DNA of 64,000 nucleotides from Sclerotinia nivalis. Its lineage: Eukaryota; Ascomycota; Leotiomycetes; Helotiales; Sclerotiniaceae. Within the stretch, counting starts at the first letter, position 1. Each line of letters opens with the position of its first letter. Location: assembly GCA_029531795.1 (NCBI GenBank), contig JAPEIS010000013.1, positions 1,984,001 to 2,048,000 on the forward strand, written 5' to 3'. Below, piece after piece: positions 12,777 through 24,367 of this stretch. Both the position numbers and the translations under genes were made by a program. The notes beneath the pieces are model-generated. The model searched no databases and was not told the DNA's origin. It saw only the letters and a list, made by a program, of their open reading frames with translations.

Positions 12777-13060
12777 GTTTTATTATCAAAAACCCCAAAT
12801 CCAAAACAGAAAAACAAATTATCCAGAAAATATCAAAAACAGTTAGAATTAGAATTTGTATTAATACAAAGTGCTCCAAAGTTTTAAAAGCTGATTCTCT
12901 AATAGAAAAACTCATTGCTTTTTCAACCCCAACTCGAACTATTTAGATACTATTCTTGCTAGCTTTACTTTTCTTCAATCATTCCAATTGTTTTATTATA
13001 TTGGAAATCGCCCTTCTTTTGATCCTATTTAATATATAATCCAAAAACATTTTCAAAACC
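12777..13060 (+). pseudogene. LINE-2 ORF1 tail / ORF2 start junction
   Basis: The open stretch 12743-12946 contains SFIIKNPKSKTEKQIIQKIS after the solo LTR. It matches LINE-1 at 47340-47520 on the minus strand. It lies between the ORF1 knuckles and the endonuclease, so it is either the ORF1 C-terminus or a linker. Which of these cannot be settled because the frame is broken. Confidence 0.5.
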
Positions 13061-16000
13061 CTTAACTATCTTACAAGCTAATATAACTAGAAATACTAGC
13101 TTTTATAAATTAGCATTTTCTTTAACTGATGATTTTTGTATTGATATAATTCTGATTTAAGAATTTTATATATTTTTAGATATCTTATATCGAATTATTA
13201 AATCCTATCCAGTCTACGAAACTTTCACATCATTCGATAACTGGGAAACCTATCCTCGAGTAATATCTTATACTTGCAAAGAAACAAGCATTCGAGCTAA
13301 CCAACTTCGATTTATCTCCTCTCAGGATTTATTATTTTTATATCTTCAATTTACAATTGATTCTATTTTTATAATTATTAATATTTATAATACTCCTAGA
13401 AACAATTAAAACGAAAACCAAATGATAAAAGAATTATTCAATTTACCTTCTTCCTTTTTTAATTCTATATTCTTTACAAGAGATTTGAATCTCCATCATA
13501 CAAAATAGGATCCCTTTTGTTCTATATACTTTAATCTTACAAAGCTTTTTACAAATTGATTAGATGATCATTCTTTCAATTTTCTTTCTATAATCGACGA
13601 AATTACTTACGATTTGAATAATATTCTCGATCTTGTATTTCTTTTAGAATCATATATAATTAATATAATATTCGCTCTTTACCTTAATACAATTTCCAAT
13701 TACAAATCTTTATTAACAACTTTGAATTGAAATATAAGATTCCAAGATCCAATCCGAAGATTATAAATTGATATATTTGATGAAAAACTCTTTTCAATTT
13801 TATTAACAGAAAACTTAACAAATCTAGATCTCCAATCTTTATTTACAACTTCTGATCTTGATAATTTAGCTTTGAATATCATTCAATCGATACAATTAGT
13901 ATATACAAAATCAGCTCAAAGATCACTTAGTCGAAATATAGATCAATTATAATAAAATAAAGTCTATCGAATAATTGTTCAGGAAAATCGAACAAATAAT
14001 TCTATAGAATCAAAACAGAATCTTTAAAAGATTATTAAAAAAGCGAAAAAGGAATTCTAACTATCTAAACTTGATTCGATTAAGGAAATAAAGGATATCT
14101 TTAAAATAATAAAATGATATCAATCAATTGGAACATATCAAACTCCTCTTTTATCAAATCCTTTAAATTACTCCTTTGCTACAATTATTCAAGCTAAAAA
14201 AGATCTACTTATCAATAATCTACTGATAAATATAATTGAGATCGACGATATCCTTTTCGATTCTTTTACAATCTCTACCCGTTCTATCCTATTCCCTGAA
14301 ATTACAATTCAAGATATTCAAATTGTTATCCTCGATATAGATAATATAGCTTTTGGTATAGACAAGATCCCAATTAAGATATTGCAATTAGTATAATTAC
14401 AAATTGAATCTAACATTCTATAACTTTTTCAAAAATGTTTTGAAATAAATTATCACTTTGAATATTTTCGATTAGTGATTGTAACTATCATCCCAAAACC
14501 GAACAAATCAGATTATATAAATTTTAGATTTTATAAACCAATAGCCTTACTTTCGGTACTAGAAAAAAATCTCGAATATTTGATTACTAAAAAGATATCT
14601 TGAATTATTATAACTTTTAAAGTACTAACCAAATAACAATTCGGAATGTTTTTTCTATATTCATCGATAGATCTTATAACTTGCTTTATATATAATATAG
14701 AAATAATTTTAAATTTAGATTCTAAAATTATTTTATTAATTATAAATATCAAAGATACTTTTGATATTATTCTCCTAGAATGCTTAATTTGTTGATTTAG
14801 AGAACAAGGATAATCTGATAATCTAATTCGATGGATATAATCGTTTTCGACAAATCGATCAGTTTGTATTCGATTTAATAACGAAACAAAGTATCACGGA
14901 GGCAACAGACAGGATAACAGAAATCACTTTTATTGATAAGACGTAGCTCGAAGAGCTACGTTTCTATAGAAGGAACGGTTCCTTAAATACATTTATGTGT
15001 AGCGCTAGCCCCGACCGGGGCTAGCCTACACTTATCCGAGGTCCGACTCCTATGGGTCGGAACCCGAGCGGTCTCCGTATACCATATACGGGGACCCCGT
15101 GACACAAAGCTCAGTATTAGTATTGGATATGATTTGTTATAAGGCTCTTCAATTTCGCTTATTCTTTTTATACTTTATATAATTCCTTTGTTTTAATTGA
15201 ACAATTCTATTCGAAGATTTGAATATACAAATGATATTGTATTAGTAGTTTTTTCTTCAAGCTTATAATCTAATTATGATCAATTACGATCTGAAATATT
15301 GGAGACTTTGAAATAGAGCAAATCTGAAGGGATCATTTTTGATCCTAAGAAATCCGAACTAATACATTTCTTCAAAAGCTTCAGGAAAAATATCGAAAGC
15401 TTAATCATTCATACAGAAAATTTTTCAATAACAAAGAAATTAGATCCGCTAAGATGATTAGGAATTTACTTCGATAGGGAATTGAGTTTCAAACCTTATA
15501 TCCAAATCCTTACAGTTAAAGCCCTTACAATTGCAAATACTTTATATTCGCTTGGAAAGACAACTCAAAGCATCCCATCAATTTTGTTTCAAAGAATAAT
15601 TATTATTTATATTTTGAAGAAATATTATTTTGTAACCGAAACCTGATAATCTGATTGAATTAGAAAACGAAGTCGAAACTTTATAATCTCGAATCAGGTA
15701 GAGGAATATTTGAAATTTTTGAATAAGATTATACTAATTAATACTCGAACAATCCTTCCTATATTTTATATAACTAATATTATTATCTTATACAAGAAAT
15801 CAAATTTAATATCCCCTTGAGATAAAACTCAATCTGATATTCCAAAGTTTTATAGTTCGAACAGTTCGGCTCGATTCTAAACATCCTCTTCGAATCTGAA
15901 CCAAAAATATCCTAACTAAAACCGATATCAGAACTGCTGAATCAAGATTTTCAAGAATTATCCTAACCTTTTCAAAAACCGAATATATTAATTTAATTGT

Positions 16001-16950
16001 ATTTCCTTTTTAAAGGAATAAAGAATTATATATTATTACGGAAACCAAAATCAATAATCTTTTCAGTTATTCGAAAGAATGAACAGTTAAGGGTTTCGAA
16101 AGATTTATATCTACGATTCCAAAAAGTGATCTACAAATCTTCTCCGATGATTCGAAAAGCAAAGCTTTGAATGATATTATAGGAAATGGATCAGTGATTT
16201 ATCAATATAATCTACAAATAGATCGATAGGTTTTCTTATTAGATTATAATACTGAAATCTTCGATATTGAAACAATTGTAGCTCTGAAAGATATTTAGAT
16301 AACGATTTAATTACCCTCAATTAGATTTACTATAGACCTTTAGATTTTTTTGAATAATCTGAAGGTTGCTATACATTTAAGCTCTCATTCGATTGGATCC
16401 TTTCAATCAGTATTTGAAGAATTCTGCAAATTAACTATAGCTTGACCCTTCAAACCTCGCTTGCTATATACCCGCCCTAATTTAATTCGAATCCGATAGA
16501 TTTTTGGGCATCTAGATATCCTCGAAAATGAAGTAATAAATAAAGCAACTAAAAAAGAAACAACATTCCCATCCTCACCTAATCTTATCTGTACTTTCGT
16601 CTTTTTGAAAAGGATTACTAAATCGAATACTAAATTAGCAAAATCAAGATTATAAACAATCACAACACCATTAAATTACAATAATCTTTTTATAACTTAT
16701 AACAATCAATCAATCATACTTTCTTTTAAACAAACGATATTAGAATACATTCTAACAGTTAAATCTCAATACAATAATTTTGTAATATATCATAATCGAT
16801 TTAATTACAAAGATACTTATATACTATACTTATATAGGAAAAGAAAATCCCCTCTTCATTTTTACTTTTGTAAAATTGAAAATGCTTAAAAAACCTTTTC
16901 AAAACTACTACTATCTGAAGCCATCCCCTATCTTTTGAAAAGTATAAAAA
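13060..16950 (+). pseudogene. LINE-2 ORF2: endonuclease, RT, RNase H, terminal finger (decayed)
   Basis: The APE-type endonuclease lies at about 13060-13690; its DNA-cleavage motif reads RDLNLHHTK then stop then DPF (about 13475-13515, GDLNLHHxxWDPF type). The RT lies at about 14060-15450: PKPNKSDYINFRFYKPIALL (about 14495-14555), GSSISLILFILYI (about 15145-15185) and EYTNDIVLVV (about 15208-15240, YADD type). A solo LTR of the gypsy-E family (14892-15104) separates these RT blocks. RNase H lies at about 16030-16560 (SDDSKSKAL, then GSVIYQYNLQ). A C-terminal finger remnant reads RKRKSPLHFYFCK at about 16838-16880. Stops in every domain show it is dead. The fragments are clearer here than in LINE-1. 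Confidence 0.8.
14892..15104 (-). repeat. Solo LTR of the gypsy-E family, 213 bp, undamaged
   Basis: 213 bp, the same length as both gypsy-E LTRs (22262-22474 and 27672-27884). Minus-strand termini are TGTCAC and GTGATA. The TSD caaag is at 14887-14891 and 15105-15109; LINE-1 has a single cagag at the same site. It is far richer in G+C than the surrounding LINE and keeps five perfect or near-perfect stem-loops: 14941-14961, 14970-14984, 14997-15031, 15042-15061 and 15070-15096. It interrupts the LINE-2 RT. It must have arrived after the LINE was damaged, or escaped the process as a solo copy. Confidence 0.9.
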
Positions 16951-17482
16951 AAACAACAAAACTAATAATTTGATTCAAATCTATAAAGTTCTATCAGAAT
17001 ATATATCCTCGATTCCCTATACAATTTATAGATTAAAGGATTGCTTTGATTTTCATTTTTATTTTATTTTATTTTTGGGTTTTCTTTATATAAAACGTTG
17101 GGTTTTTGGTTTGGAAAAATTGAATTTGTATAAACTTTAAAAAAAAAAAAAAAAAACTTTATATTAACAAAACATACTAAAAAGCTCGATTGTAATAATA
17201 AAGAAGAGAAGATTAGAAATTAAGGGATCTAATTGTATTATAAAAGACAATTGAAATATCTACTCAAAAGATTAATTCAATATACAACAGCAATCATATA
17301 AACCCTATTGAAGCATTTAGTATATATAATAATACTAATAAACTTAAATTAGCTAATTAGAAATTTAGGGGCCTTTCTCCCCTAGTATCCTTTATCCCAA
17401 TTGGGAATTTGAGGTCTGTACTTCGCACAGAGCCTCGGACGAAAAATATCACACACACATACACATTTCCCTTCTGGAACAA

Positions 17483-17656
17483 TCAATCGTTTTCATTAGT
17501 CTTTTTGTATACCCATTATATACAACCCTCAATCTATTGTTATTCATATTAGTTCTATTATTCGAAGTTTATATAATATAGTTTGATCAATTTGTATCCT
17601 ATTCCTCCTCACAGTGTATTATCGGGATGTATGTATCTCGATCTATCTCTTTCACA
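17483..17656 (+). repeat. Gypsy-B left LTR, remaining 174 bp
   Basis: Continues the left LTR after LINE-2 and ends CTCTTTCACA, matching the right LTR end at 34080-34089. It differs from the right LTR by scattered C/T and G/A changes. The interior of gypsy-B follows. Confidence 0.85.
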
Positions 17657-18160
17657 ATGATGATCTACACAGGGATCGAACTATACGGTTTACATTGTAC
17701 GAATTTTTTTGCAAAGAAATTATATTGAAAAGAAAATAGAAATAGTAGTTTGTTAATGGGGGAATAAGATTGACCTTGAAAGGATGAACTTTTTCAAAAG
17801 TGGGATTGCTAAACAATAAATGGAAGAGTTCGGTTTTCGATTCCTTTTCATTTGTATTGATCTATTGTATTGAAAATGGATGATTTTAACGAATTACTCT
17901 ATTGTATTTTATAAGAGGGAAGTATACCGATAAAGTTTTTATTTGGAATTAGAACTAGTAATGTTCGAGGTATAATCGATTCCAAATGTTGTGAGGATTT
18001 TCCATCAATAATCGAATCCATTATGTTTTCGAATTCGAAAACTCGATTTCGAGGATAATTTTAATTGAGTGCAATCTGATTAATTGGAGGACTTTGTGTA
18101 CTTTATAGATGATTGAAGTTGATATATATTTATTTGTAGATAGAAGCTAAAGAAGGATTA
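17657..18160 (+). other. Gypsy-B leader, no gene seen
   Basis: About 500 bp between the 5' LTR and the first gag-like frame. It should contain the primer-binding site at 17657 onward, but I could not match it to a tRNA end. No frame or repeat stands out. Confidence 0.5.
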
Positions 18161-20025
18161 GAGTATAAAATATTAATTTGTTATCTTTAATATCAACTTT
18201 CAAAAATTTAAGATATATTTTAAAAAATCCTATTCTAAAGGATTTGAGATCTATATAATCCTTTTACAAAAAAGAATACTTTAGGAGAAAGTTCTTTATA
18301 TTCTTCTATTTTCTTTTGAAACTTTATCAAAGAAAAATATAAACAATAAGAACTATCAAGAACCTAAAGTTGAATTAGATTCTGACAATCTTGATACTCT
18401 TCAATTATATTATAATCTATAATATATTAAACAATTTTTTATTCAAACTTTTTTTTTCTTTGTTATTATAAAGAATCTAGAACCTTCTATAAATCAATTA
18501 ATAGAAATTGTATATAAATTAAGAGATATTATTGACTTTTTTAATTCTAATAAAGAGTTCGCTATTGATATTAATAGAAACATTATAAGAAGAGGAAAAA
18601 AAAAAGCTAAAAAGATCAAAAAGGATGATGATACAGATCTTCAATCAAAGGTTCTATTTGTAATTCATTCTATGGATTATATTATTGTGGATTATATATA
18701 TATGTACTTTATTATACCATATATCAGAAACTCTACTGCTTCTATCTTTAATAGAATTGATATATTCGATTTTGTTACCATTTGGAAAGCCCTACAGATT
18801 GATTATGATATGACCGATAAGGAGATACGGATTCGTTTTCTATAATATTACAACTAATTTATCTCTGTCCAGATTAAATTCATATGAAAGTATAGTTTCA
18901 ATAAGTATAATTAGAAAAGGAAACTGAAATCTACTTTGCTTTATCGTTTCTGCGATTACGATACTCAGCAAATGATTAGTATTCGTGATTTTCTAGACCA
19001 ATTTATTGATAATCAATAAAAGAAGAATAAAGGAAACTATAATACGAATCCGATTATAATAAAGGATTATATTGCCAAGTTCGCATTCTCAGCTATATAG
19101 TTCATCGATAATTATATGATTACAGAATTCGAAATTAAAAGACTTTTTTTATATAATCTGTATACTCAAATGGGCAAGAAGATCGCGAGATAACTTAAAG
19201 TCGATTTGGATGATCCTAATTCTATGAATTTCAAAAAAATAATGGATGAAGTATACAAATGATATTTTTCCGAAGATTCAGTAATCTGTATTTATGAAAG
19301 GCCCAAATCTCATTAAACCATTGTTTCGTATATTGTAAGCGAATATATGAAAACATCATTTGCCACCAAAGCTAGCCCAGTTCTATATACACAAAACCGA
19401 AACATCGATATCGCTATTGATGAAATAACTGATCTTTTGGATAAGTTTAGTATGAATTATCTGCAAGTTAAAATTGAAGGAATAAAAGATTTGAAGTTAG
19501 CCTTTACTTTATTATAACATTAAATCATTCATTGAAGAGGAAATACAAGATATAATGATTATTCACTTCGGGAAGATAAAGATATAATTCTTTTTGATAT
19601 AAATGCTATGTACAAAAGAGACTTCCTCTATTATTACTATTTTAATCGATCCTTCTGGGATAATGATTATAATATGAAATAGAATTGTTCCAAGAAAATC
19701 GAAGATATTGAGGTAGGATTTTGTTATTATAATGAATATAGAACCTTTATATATAAACTAAAAAAATATATCAATTCAACTTCGATCTTTCGAATAAAGA
19801 ACAAACCCGAAATGAATCAGATCGAGATATATGCTATCTCTTATAGTTTTGGATTATATAAAAAGGAATCGTCAATTCAAAATAATAAGAACAAGGTTTC
19901 AATTATTAATGTTTCTAGTATTGAGGTAGTCAAAAATATATTCGTGAATAATATTGGTTATCGAAGAGAATCTATCTTTGATATCAATATTGCAACTCAG
20001 TCTAAGGAATCTATAAGACTATAAA
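18160..20025 (+). pseudogene. Gypsy-B gag (decayed)
   Basis: Plus-strand capsid-type region read through stops. A basic patch KKAKKIKKDDD occurs near 18600-18635, followed by a long helical region (for example DEITDLLDKFSMNYLQ at about 19418-19465). Near 19720-19770 a CYYNEYRTFIYKLKKYI stretch looks like a zinc knuckle that lost Cys and His. The open part 19812-20024 is its C-terminal tail. Assignment rests on position (LTR, gag, PR, RT order) and the knuckle remnant. Confidence 0.6.
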
Positions 20026-20303
20026 GAAAACCATCAAAAAAATCAAAATCAATTAAATAAAGTAGAGTAAACAAACCCGAGAAACAAACTTCTATTGTAT
20101 TTCGAGTATTGTAAAAGTCAATAAAGTAAATTGAAAAGGAAATGTTAAAGAAAGAATTCTCTAAAAAAGATAAAGAAATGAATATTAACGAAAATGAAGA
20201 AAAAGATTGGGGAGGGGAAGGGCTTTCCGAATTTGATGAAGATGATATCATATACAAGGTTAGATCGATTTATGTAAGGATTCTAAGGACAAAAAAATAA
20301 CTA

Positions 20304-20903
20304 TTGATTTCGATATATACCAATGAAACCCTAATAAAGATATTGGAATGTCTTTTCAAGCTCGAAATTCTTATATCAATTGGTACAATCCTTGTTCATT
20401 TCCCGAACCTTTTCAAAAAAGTATTGGAGAAGATATCAGTTACAGAAATTGAGAAGAAAAAGGATATCGAAATAAGAATTGTAAGTTTTATTGAAAAAAT
20501 CTCTTCTGTTCTATTCAATATTAATAATATAATAATCAAATCTAGTTTTTATTCAAAGGAGATTCGCAATATCCCCATTATAATAATAACTCTCGATAAC
20601 AAGAATATTAAGATCAATGATATTGTTGATTTAGGCTTTATAATCAATATGATGAGTCTTGAAATAATGAGAAAATTAGAGCTTACAATACAAGAGTACA
20701 ATACGATAATGATAACTCTAGATAGAAATATAATTATGCTATATAAATTGATTGAAGATATTGAAATCAATTTTAAAGAAATCAAGAACATTGTGGATAT
20801 TTTTGTTTTGAATAATATCAAGGATCCATTTTTGCTTGGAATACTTTACATCTTTACAGAAAGAATTGATTTCGAATATAAGGATGATAAACAAATTATT
20901 TAG
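20304..20903 (+). pseudogene. Gypsy-B protease region (200 codons open)
   Basis: The longest intact reading frame in gypsy-B. Its second half resembles a retropepsin: INDIVDLGFIINMMSLEIM (about 20608-20665) corresponds to the active-site loop xDxGxxxNxMS, and PFLLGIPYI-like PFLLGILYIFTERIDFEY (about 20827-20880) matches the LLG region near the C-terminus. The catalytic DSG/DGG reads DLG, so activity is unlikely. It lies between gag and RT as expected for Ty3/gypsy. Confidence 0.65.
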
Positions 20904-21049
20904 ATTACAGATGATAACGGTATCAATTGTACTAATTGTTGAGCAACGGAACCGAAATATAAGACTGATATTATAAAGGCTAGTCTTAAAGATTAAAAAA
21001 AAGAATAAGTAATATAATACCTAAAGATTATACTAACCACCCTCCGAAG

Positions 21050-22256
21050 ATTCTAAATATCAACAAGAATAAAAAGAAATTCGAAGAATTCATTAAGATC
21101 TATTTCCCGGAGTTCCTAATTGGCATCCCAAATTTTAAGACCATCTTAAATTCTGACGAGTATATTATAGATATCTTTAGGATTGAACTTGATTTCGATA
21201 TCAAAGATATATTTGACAATATTGAAGAATCTGAAATAAAGGGATTTCAAGAATACTTTGTTGCTAATAGCATTTATTTCGATTTAGAAGAATTCAAAGC
21301 TGAAAGCGATACTTGGGAAAGATTAATAGACGTCAATTCTATAGTCCTTATTCCAATCAATAGTGTCTACAAAAAGAAGAATAATAAGATAAAACCTTCG
21401 GATGAGATTGAATATATTGATAATGAAATCCCTGAAGGTAATCCAAATTGGTTGGAATTGAAATATACAACTAATCCTGCATATCTACCATCAAATCCAT
21501 TTTCGAAATATTTGATATCGCGCTTCAATACCAGACCGGAAGGATTCCGTTTAATACAAGAACGATTAGCCCTATTGGATATTGGAGATATACTCTTGGA
21601 ACAAGAAAAGTAGCTTCTTTTAATACTCTTAATGAATCAAGAAGCAACATTAACTTTCGATTGAACTGAAGTTGGCAATATTAAACCCTTAATTGCTCCG
21701 CTTCAAATTATTAAGACAATCCCACATAAAATCTAGCAAGCTCCTGGTTTCATCCCTTCAAAGACCTTTTTACCCATCGCCATCGAAATAATAAAAGACT
21801 ATATCAAATAAGAAATACTAAAAAAAAAAAAAAGGATTTTATCGAAATCCCTAATATTTGATCAAAAAGAGCAAAATTGAAAAATACTGCATTATTATTG
21901 CTATAACTAAAGCTAATAGAGTGATTTTATGTAATATAAATATACCTCCGAACTTAAAGGAATTTGCAAAACAAATAACCAGATATTTGTTAATTTCTTT
22001 GATCGATTTCTTCTTTAGATATAATCAAATATTATTAAACAAAAAGAACAAAGATATTATTATTATCATAATATTTTTGGGACTAATGAGATTTACGATT
22101 CTTCTTTAGAGAACTATCAATTCTGTTACTCAATTTGTAAGAATTGTTTTGAGGATATTGTAGAATATCATATTTAATATAATTATACCTTATCTAAATG
22201 ATATTAATGTTAAAGGCCTTAAAACTCGATACAGCGAAACTGAAGTTGAATCAGGA
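21050..22256 (+). pseudogene. Gypsy-B pol, first part: linker and RT N-terminal half (decayed)
   Basis: RLALLDIGDILLEQEK (about 21565-21612) starts the conserved linker, followed by PLQIIKTIPHKI and PGFIPSKTFLPIAIEIIKDY (about 21700-21800) and LIDFFFRYNQILL (about 22000-22035, the palm loop of Ty3-type RT). A decayed LNDINVKG-like stretch (about 22190-22215) marks the catalytic strand. The frame is cut at 22256 by the gypsy-E insertion and resumes at 27890. Confidence 0.75.
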
Positions 22257-22261
22257 CTATA
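22257..22261. repeat. TSD (ctata) of gypsy-E, left copy
   Basis: Identical to 27885-27889 on the far side of gypsy-E. Gypsy-B RT sequence continues across it. Confidence 0.9.
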
Positions 22262-22474
22262 TATCACAGAGGCAACAGACAGGATAACAGGAATCACTTT
22301 TATTAATAAGACGTAGTTCGAAGAGCTACGTTTCTATAGAAGGAACGGTTCCTTAAATATATTTATGTGTAGCGTTAGCCCCGATCGGGGTTAGCCTACA
22401 TTTATCCGAGGTCCGATTTCTATGGGTCGGAATCTGAGCGGTCTCTGTATATTATATATGGGGATTTTGTGATA
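22262..22474 (-). repeat. 3' LTR of gypsy-E
   Basis: 213 bp. Compared with the undamaged solo LTR, the right end shows a run of C-to-T changes on the plus strand (GGACCCCGTGACA has become GGATTTTGTGATA), which weakens two of the five stem-loops. The adjoining plus-strand tract CCTTTCTTTTT (22478-22488) is the complement of the polypurine tract that primes plus-strand synthesis. Confidence 0.9.
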
Positions 22475-22489
22475 GTACCTTTCTTTTTA

Positions 22490-22870
22490 GGGTTGAGCTC
22501 TGTTGAGATGATTAGGGGGATTAGGTTTATTCGGATAACGATAATGATAATTACGGATTAGTTCTTGAGTATTCTCCAAATACTTTGTAGATTCTTTGGT
22601 AGGTGTATTATAGTCTATCTATTGGATAGTATACTTCAGGTGGGGGTCATTACGGTCCCGATGTTCCTATCGGGAATTCAGGACTTCCTTTATATCGAAT
22701 TGCTCAATACTTTCAACTTCGACAAAAGGGGAAGGTAGATTGCGTTGATTGGGGATAGGGTTATCATTGGCAGGATACAATAGGTTAATATGAAAGACCG
22801 GGTGATTCCTTATAGAGACAGGAAGCTTCAATTCGTAAGCGTATGAGTCTATGCCCTTCAGAATTCGAAA
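22490..22870 (-). pseudogene. Gypsy-E integrase C-terminus and chromodomain
   Basis: Minus-strand reading gives FDIKEVLNSR (about 22670-22700), then HLKYTIQ, stop, IDYNTP, an acidic NTQELI stretch and YRYPNKP, the typical chromodomain order (hydrophobic strand, WxGY region, C-terminal helix). Just before it, LKLPVSIRNHPVFHINLLYP (about 22755-22815) is the conserved integrase C-terminal motif of chromoviruses. Chromodomains are thought to direct integration to heterochromatin, which fits insertion inside another transposon. Confidence 0.7.
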
Positions 22871-24310
22871 GGGATCTAAGTTCTTTCAATCTAGTTTCTT
22901 CTGGGAACGAAGAGTTCGGATATTTTTAGTATTAAGTTAGATTAGATCTCTAGGTTGATATCGACGGGTAGGTAAACAATGAGAATCGATATTCTTCGAA
23001 TAACGGGCTTGATTAACGATCAATTCGATCTTCAGGTGATCGATGATCGATTTTATCTTTTTGATGAATTCTTTAGCGTTTAGGATTTTAGGGCGATCGG
23101 AAAGTGCGGCAGGTTCGAAATCCATTTGGGGATGGAAATCGTAATTGGCAAAGAACGGCGATAGGCGGGAGCTTTCGGATTAGACAAAGTTAATCGAGAA
23201 TTCGGCGATCGATAGCTATTCGGATCAGTCGTCCTGCAAATAGGATATATACAAGCAAAAATATTGTTTGAGTATTGTGTTCGCTTTTTCCATTTATCCA
23301 TCGATTTCAGAATGATAAGTTATCGATAGCTTCGAAACAGTATCTAATCGTTTACAGATATACTTCCAGAAGTCAAAGATAAATTGAACTCCACAATCAG
23401 ATATAATGGTTTGTGGTAGGTTGTGGAGCTTCTATATATACTTCAGGAACAAACAGAAGACTTTTTCGGAGTTACAAGTTCCTCGACAGAATAGGAAATG
23501 CTTCATTTTGATCAATCGATCGATTATAACAAATATCGTATCGTACTTAAAGCTTTTCAGAAGATAAATGATGAAATCGATTGAGATATCTCTTCAAACT
23601 TGTTGTAAGATCGGGAAAGGGTATAAGATTCCTTTTTGTTCTCTACAGTTTAGGGCGGTTCGATAGCAATTATAACAATTGCGTATCCAACAGAAAACGT
23701 AATCGTAATATCCAGATCAATAATAGTTTCGGGAAAACAATTCGAAGGTACGGGTACAGTACGGGTATCCGGCAATAGGGGAATCGTAGATCATTCGGAG
23801 AAGCTTTGCTTTCAGAGAATCGTAGTTAAGAATATAAAGCTTTTTACGATAATATAATAGGTCATTATTCACAGTACATTCAGATAACGTGATATACAGA
23901 TGTCTAATAGTATTCTTTTTTAAAGCCTTTAAAATCGATAATAGAAACGGGTCGGATAAGTAAGCTTCAGCGAATAGGGGTTTCAGTTCTTCAAAGGGTT
24001 CCAATTGTATAGATTCAGGCAATTGAATAGGAATTGGATTATCGAATATTACAAATGATTTAGATTTATAAATAGATAATCCAGATTCGCGAACAGATAA
24101 TTCGGGATTGCGGATAGACGACAGAGTATCAATATAGGTTTGATTATAAATTGTAATCGCGAAACGGATTTTTTTCTTTGGTTTAACAATAGGAAACAAA
24201 TTTGTATCTAGATTTTCGATTTTCAGAACAATCTGATTTTGATGAAGAAAACGTTCATTCTTCTCTTTAAACAAATCCTTTGATCTCCTAATCAGAGCAT
24301 TGGATTTCAC
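22870..24310 (-). pseudogene. Gypsy-E integrase
   Basis: The open part 23717-24310 (197 codons) covers the C-terminal linker of RNase H and the HHCC zinc finger region (MIYDSPIAGYPYCTRTFELF, then WPGYYDFV and NCYNCYR at 23640-23780). The core follows: DISIDFI near 23560, [18 protein letters not shown] near 23470-23530, ISDCGVQFIF near 23380-23410 (second Asp lost) and YHSEIDGWMEK near 23280-23320. The 22937-23301 parts carry the C-terminal region. Stops are few compared with gypsy-A, but catalytic positions have changed. Confidence 0.8.
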
Positions 24311-24367
24311 TTCTTGCTTTCTAAGACGATATATAATCTTGAAATTGAAACGAAACAGAAATTCAAA

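Larger units (their letters stand above)
11293..17465 (+). mobile_element. LINE-2, full-length Tad1/I-type LINE in the gypsy-B LTR
   Basis: Complete LINE of about 5.8 kb plus two inserted solo LTRs. It is bounded by a 17-bp TSD (11276-11292 and 17466-17482) with one A/G mismatch. Both copies belong to the gypsy-B LTR, so removing one restores a 288-bp LTR. The 5' end (11293-11470) and 3' end (17370-17465) are much richer in G+C than the body, suggesting that RIP-type damage spared the ends. A long A tract at 17139-17157 has a counterpart T tract in LINE-1 near 208-220. The order is 5' UTR, ORF1 with zinc knuckles, ORF2 with endonuclease, RT, RNase H and terminal finger. Confidence 0.85.

Noticed and set aside
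23581..23778. Plus-strand frames inside gypsy-E (also 24825-25064, 26557-26775, 27379-27726)
   Set aside because: Shadows of the minus-strand gag-pol, which has clear motifs at the same positions.
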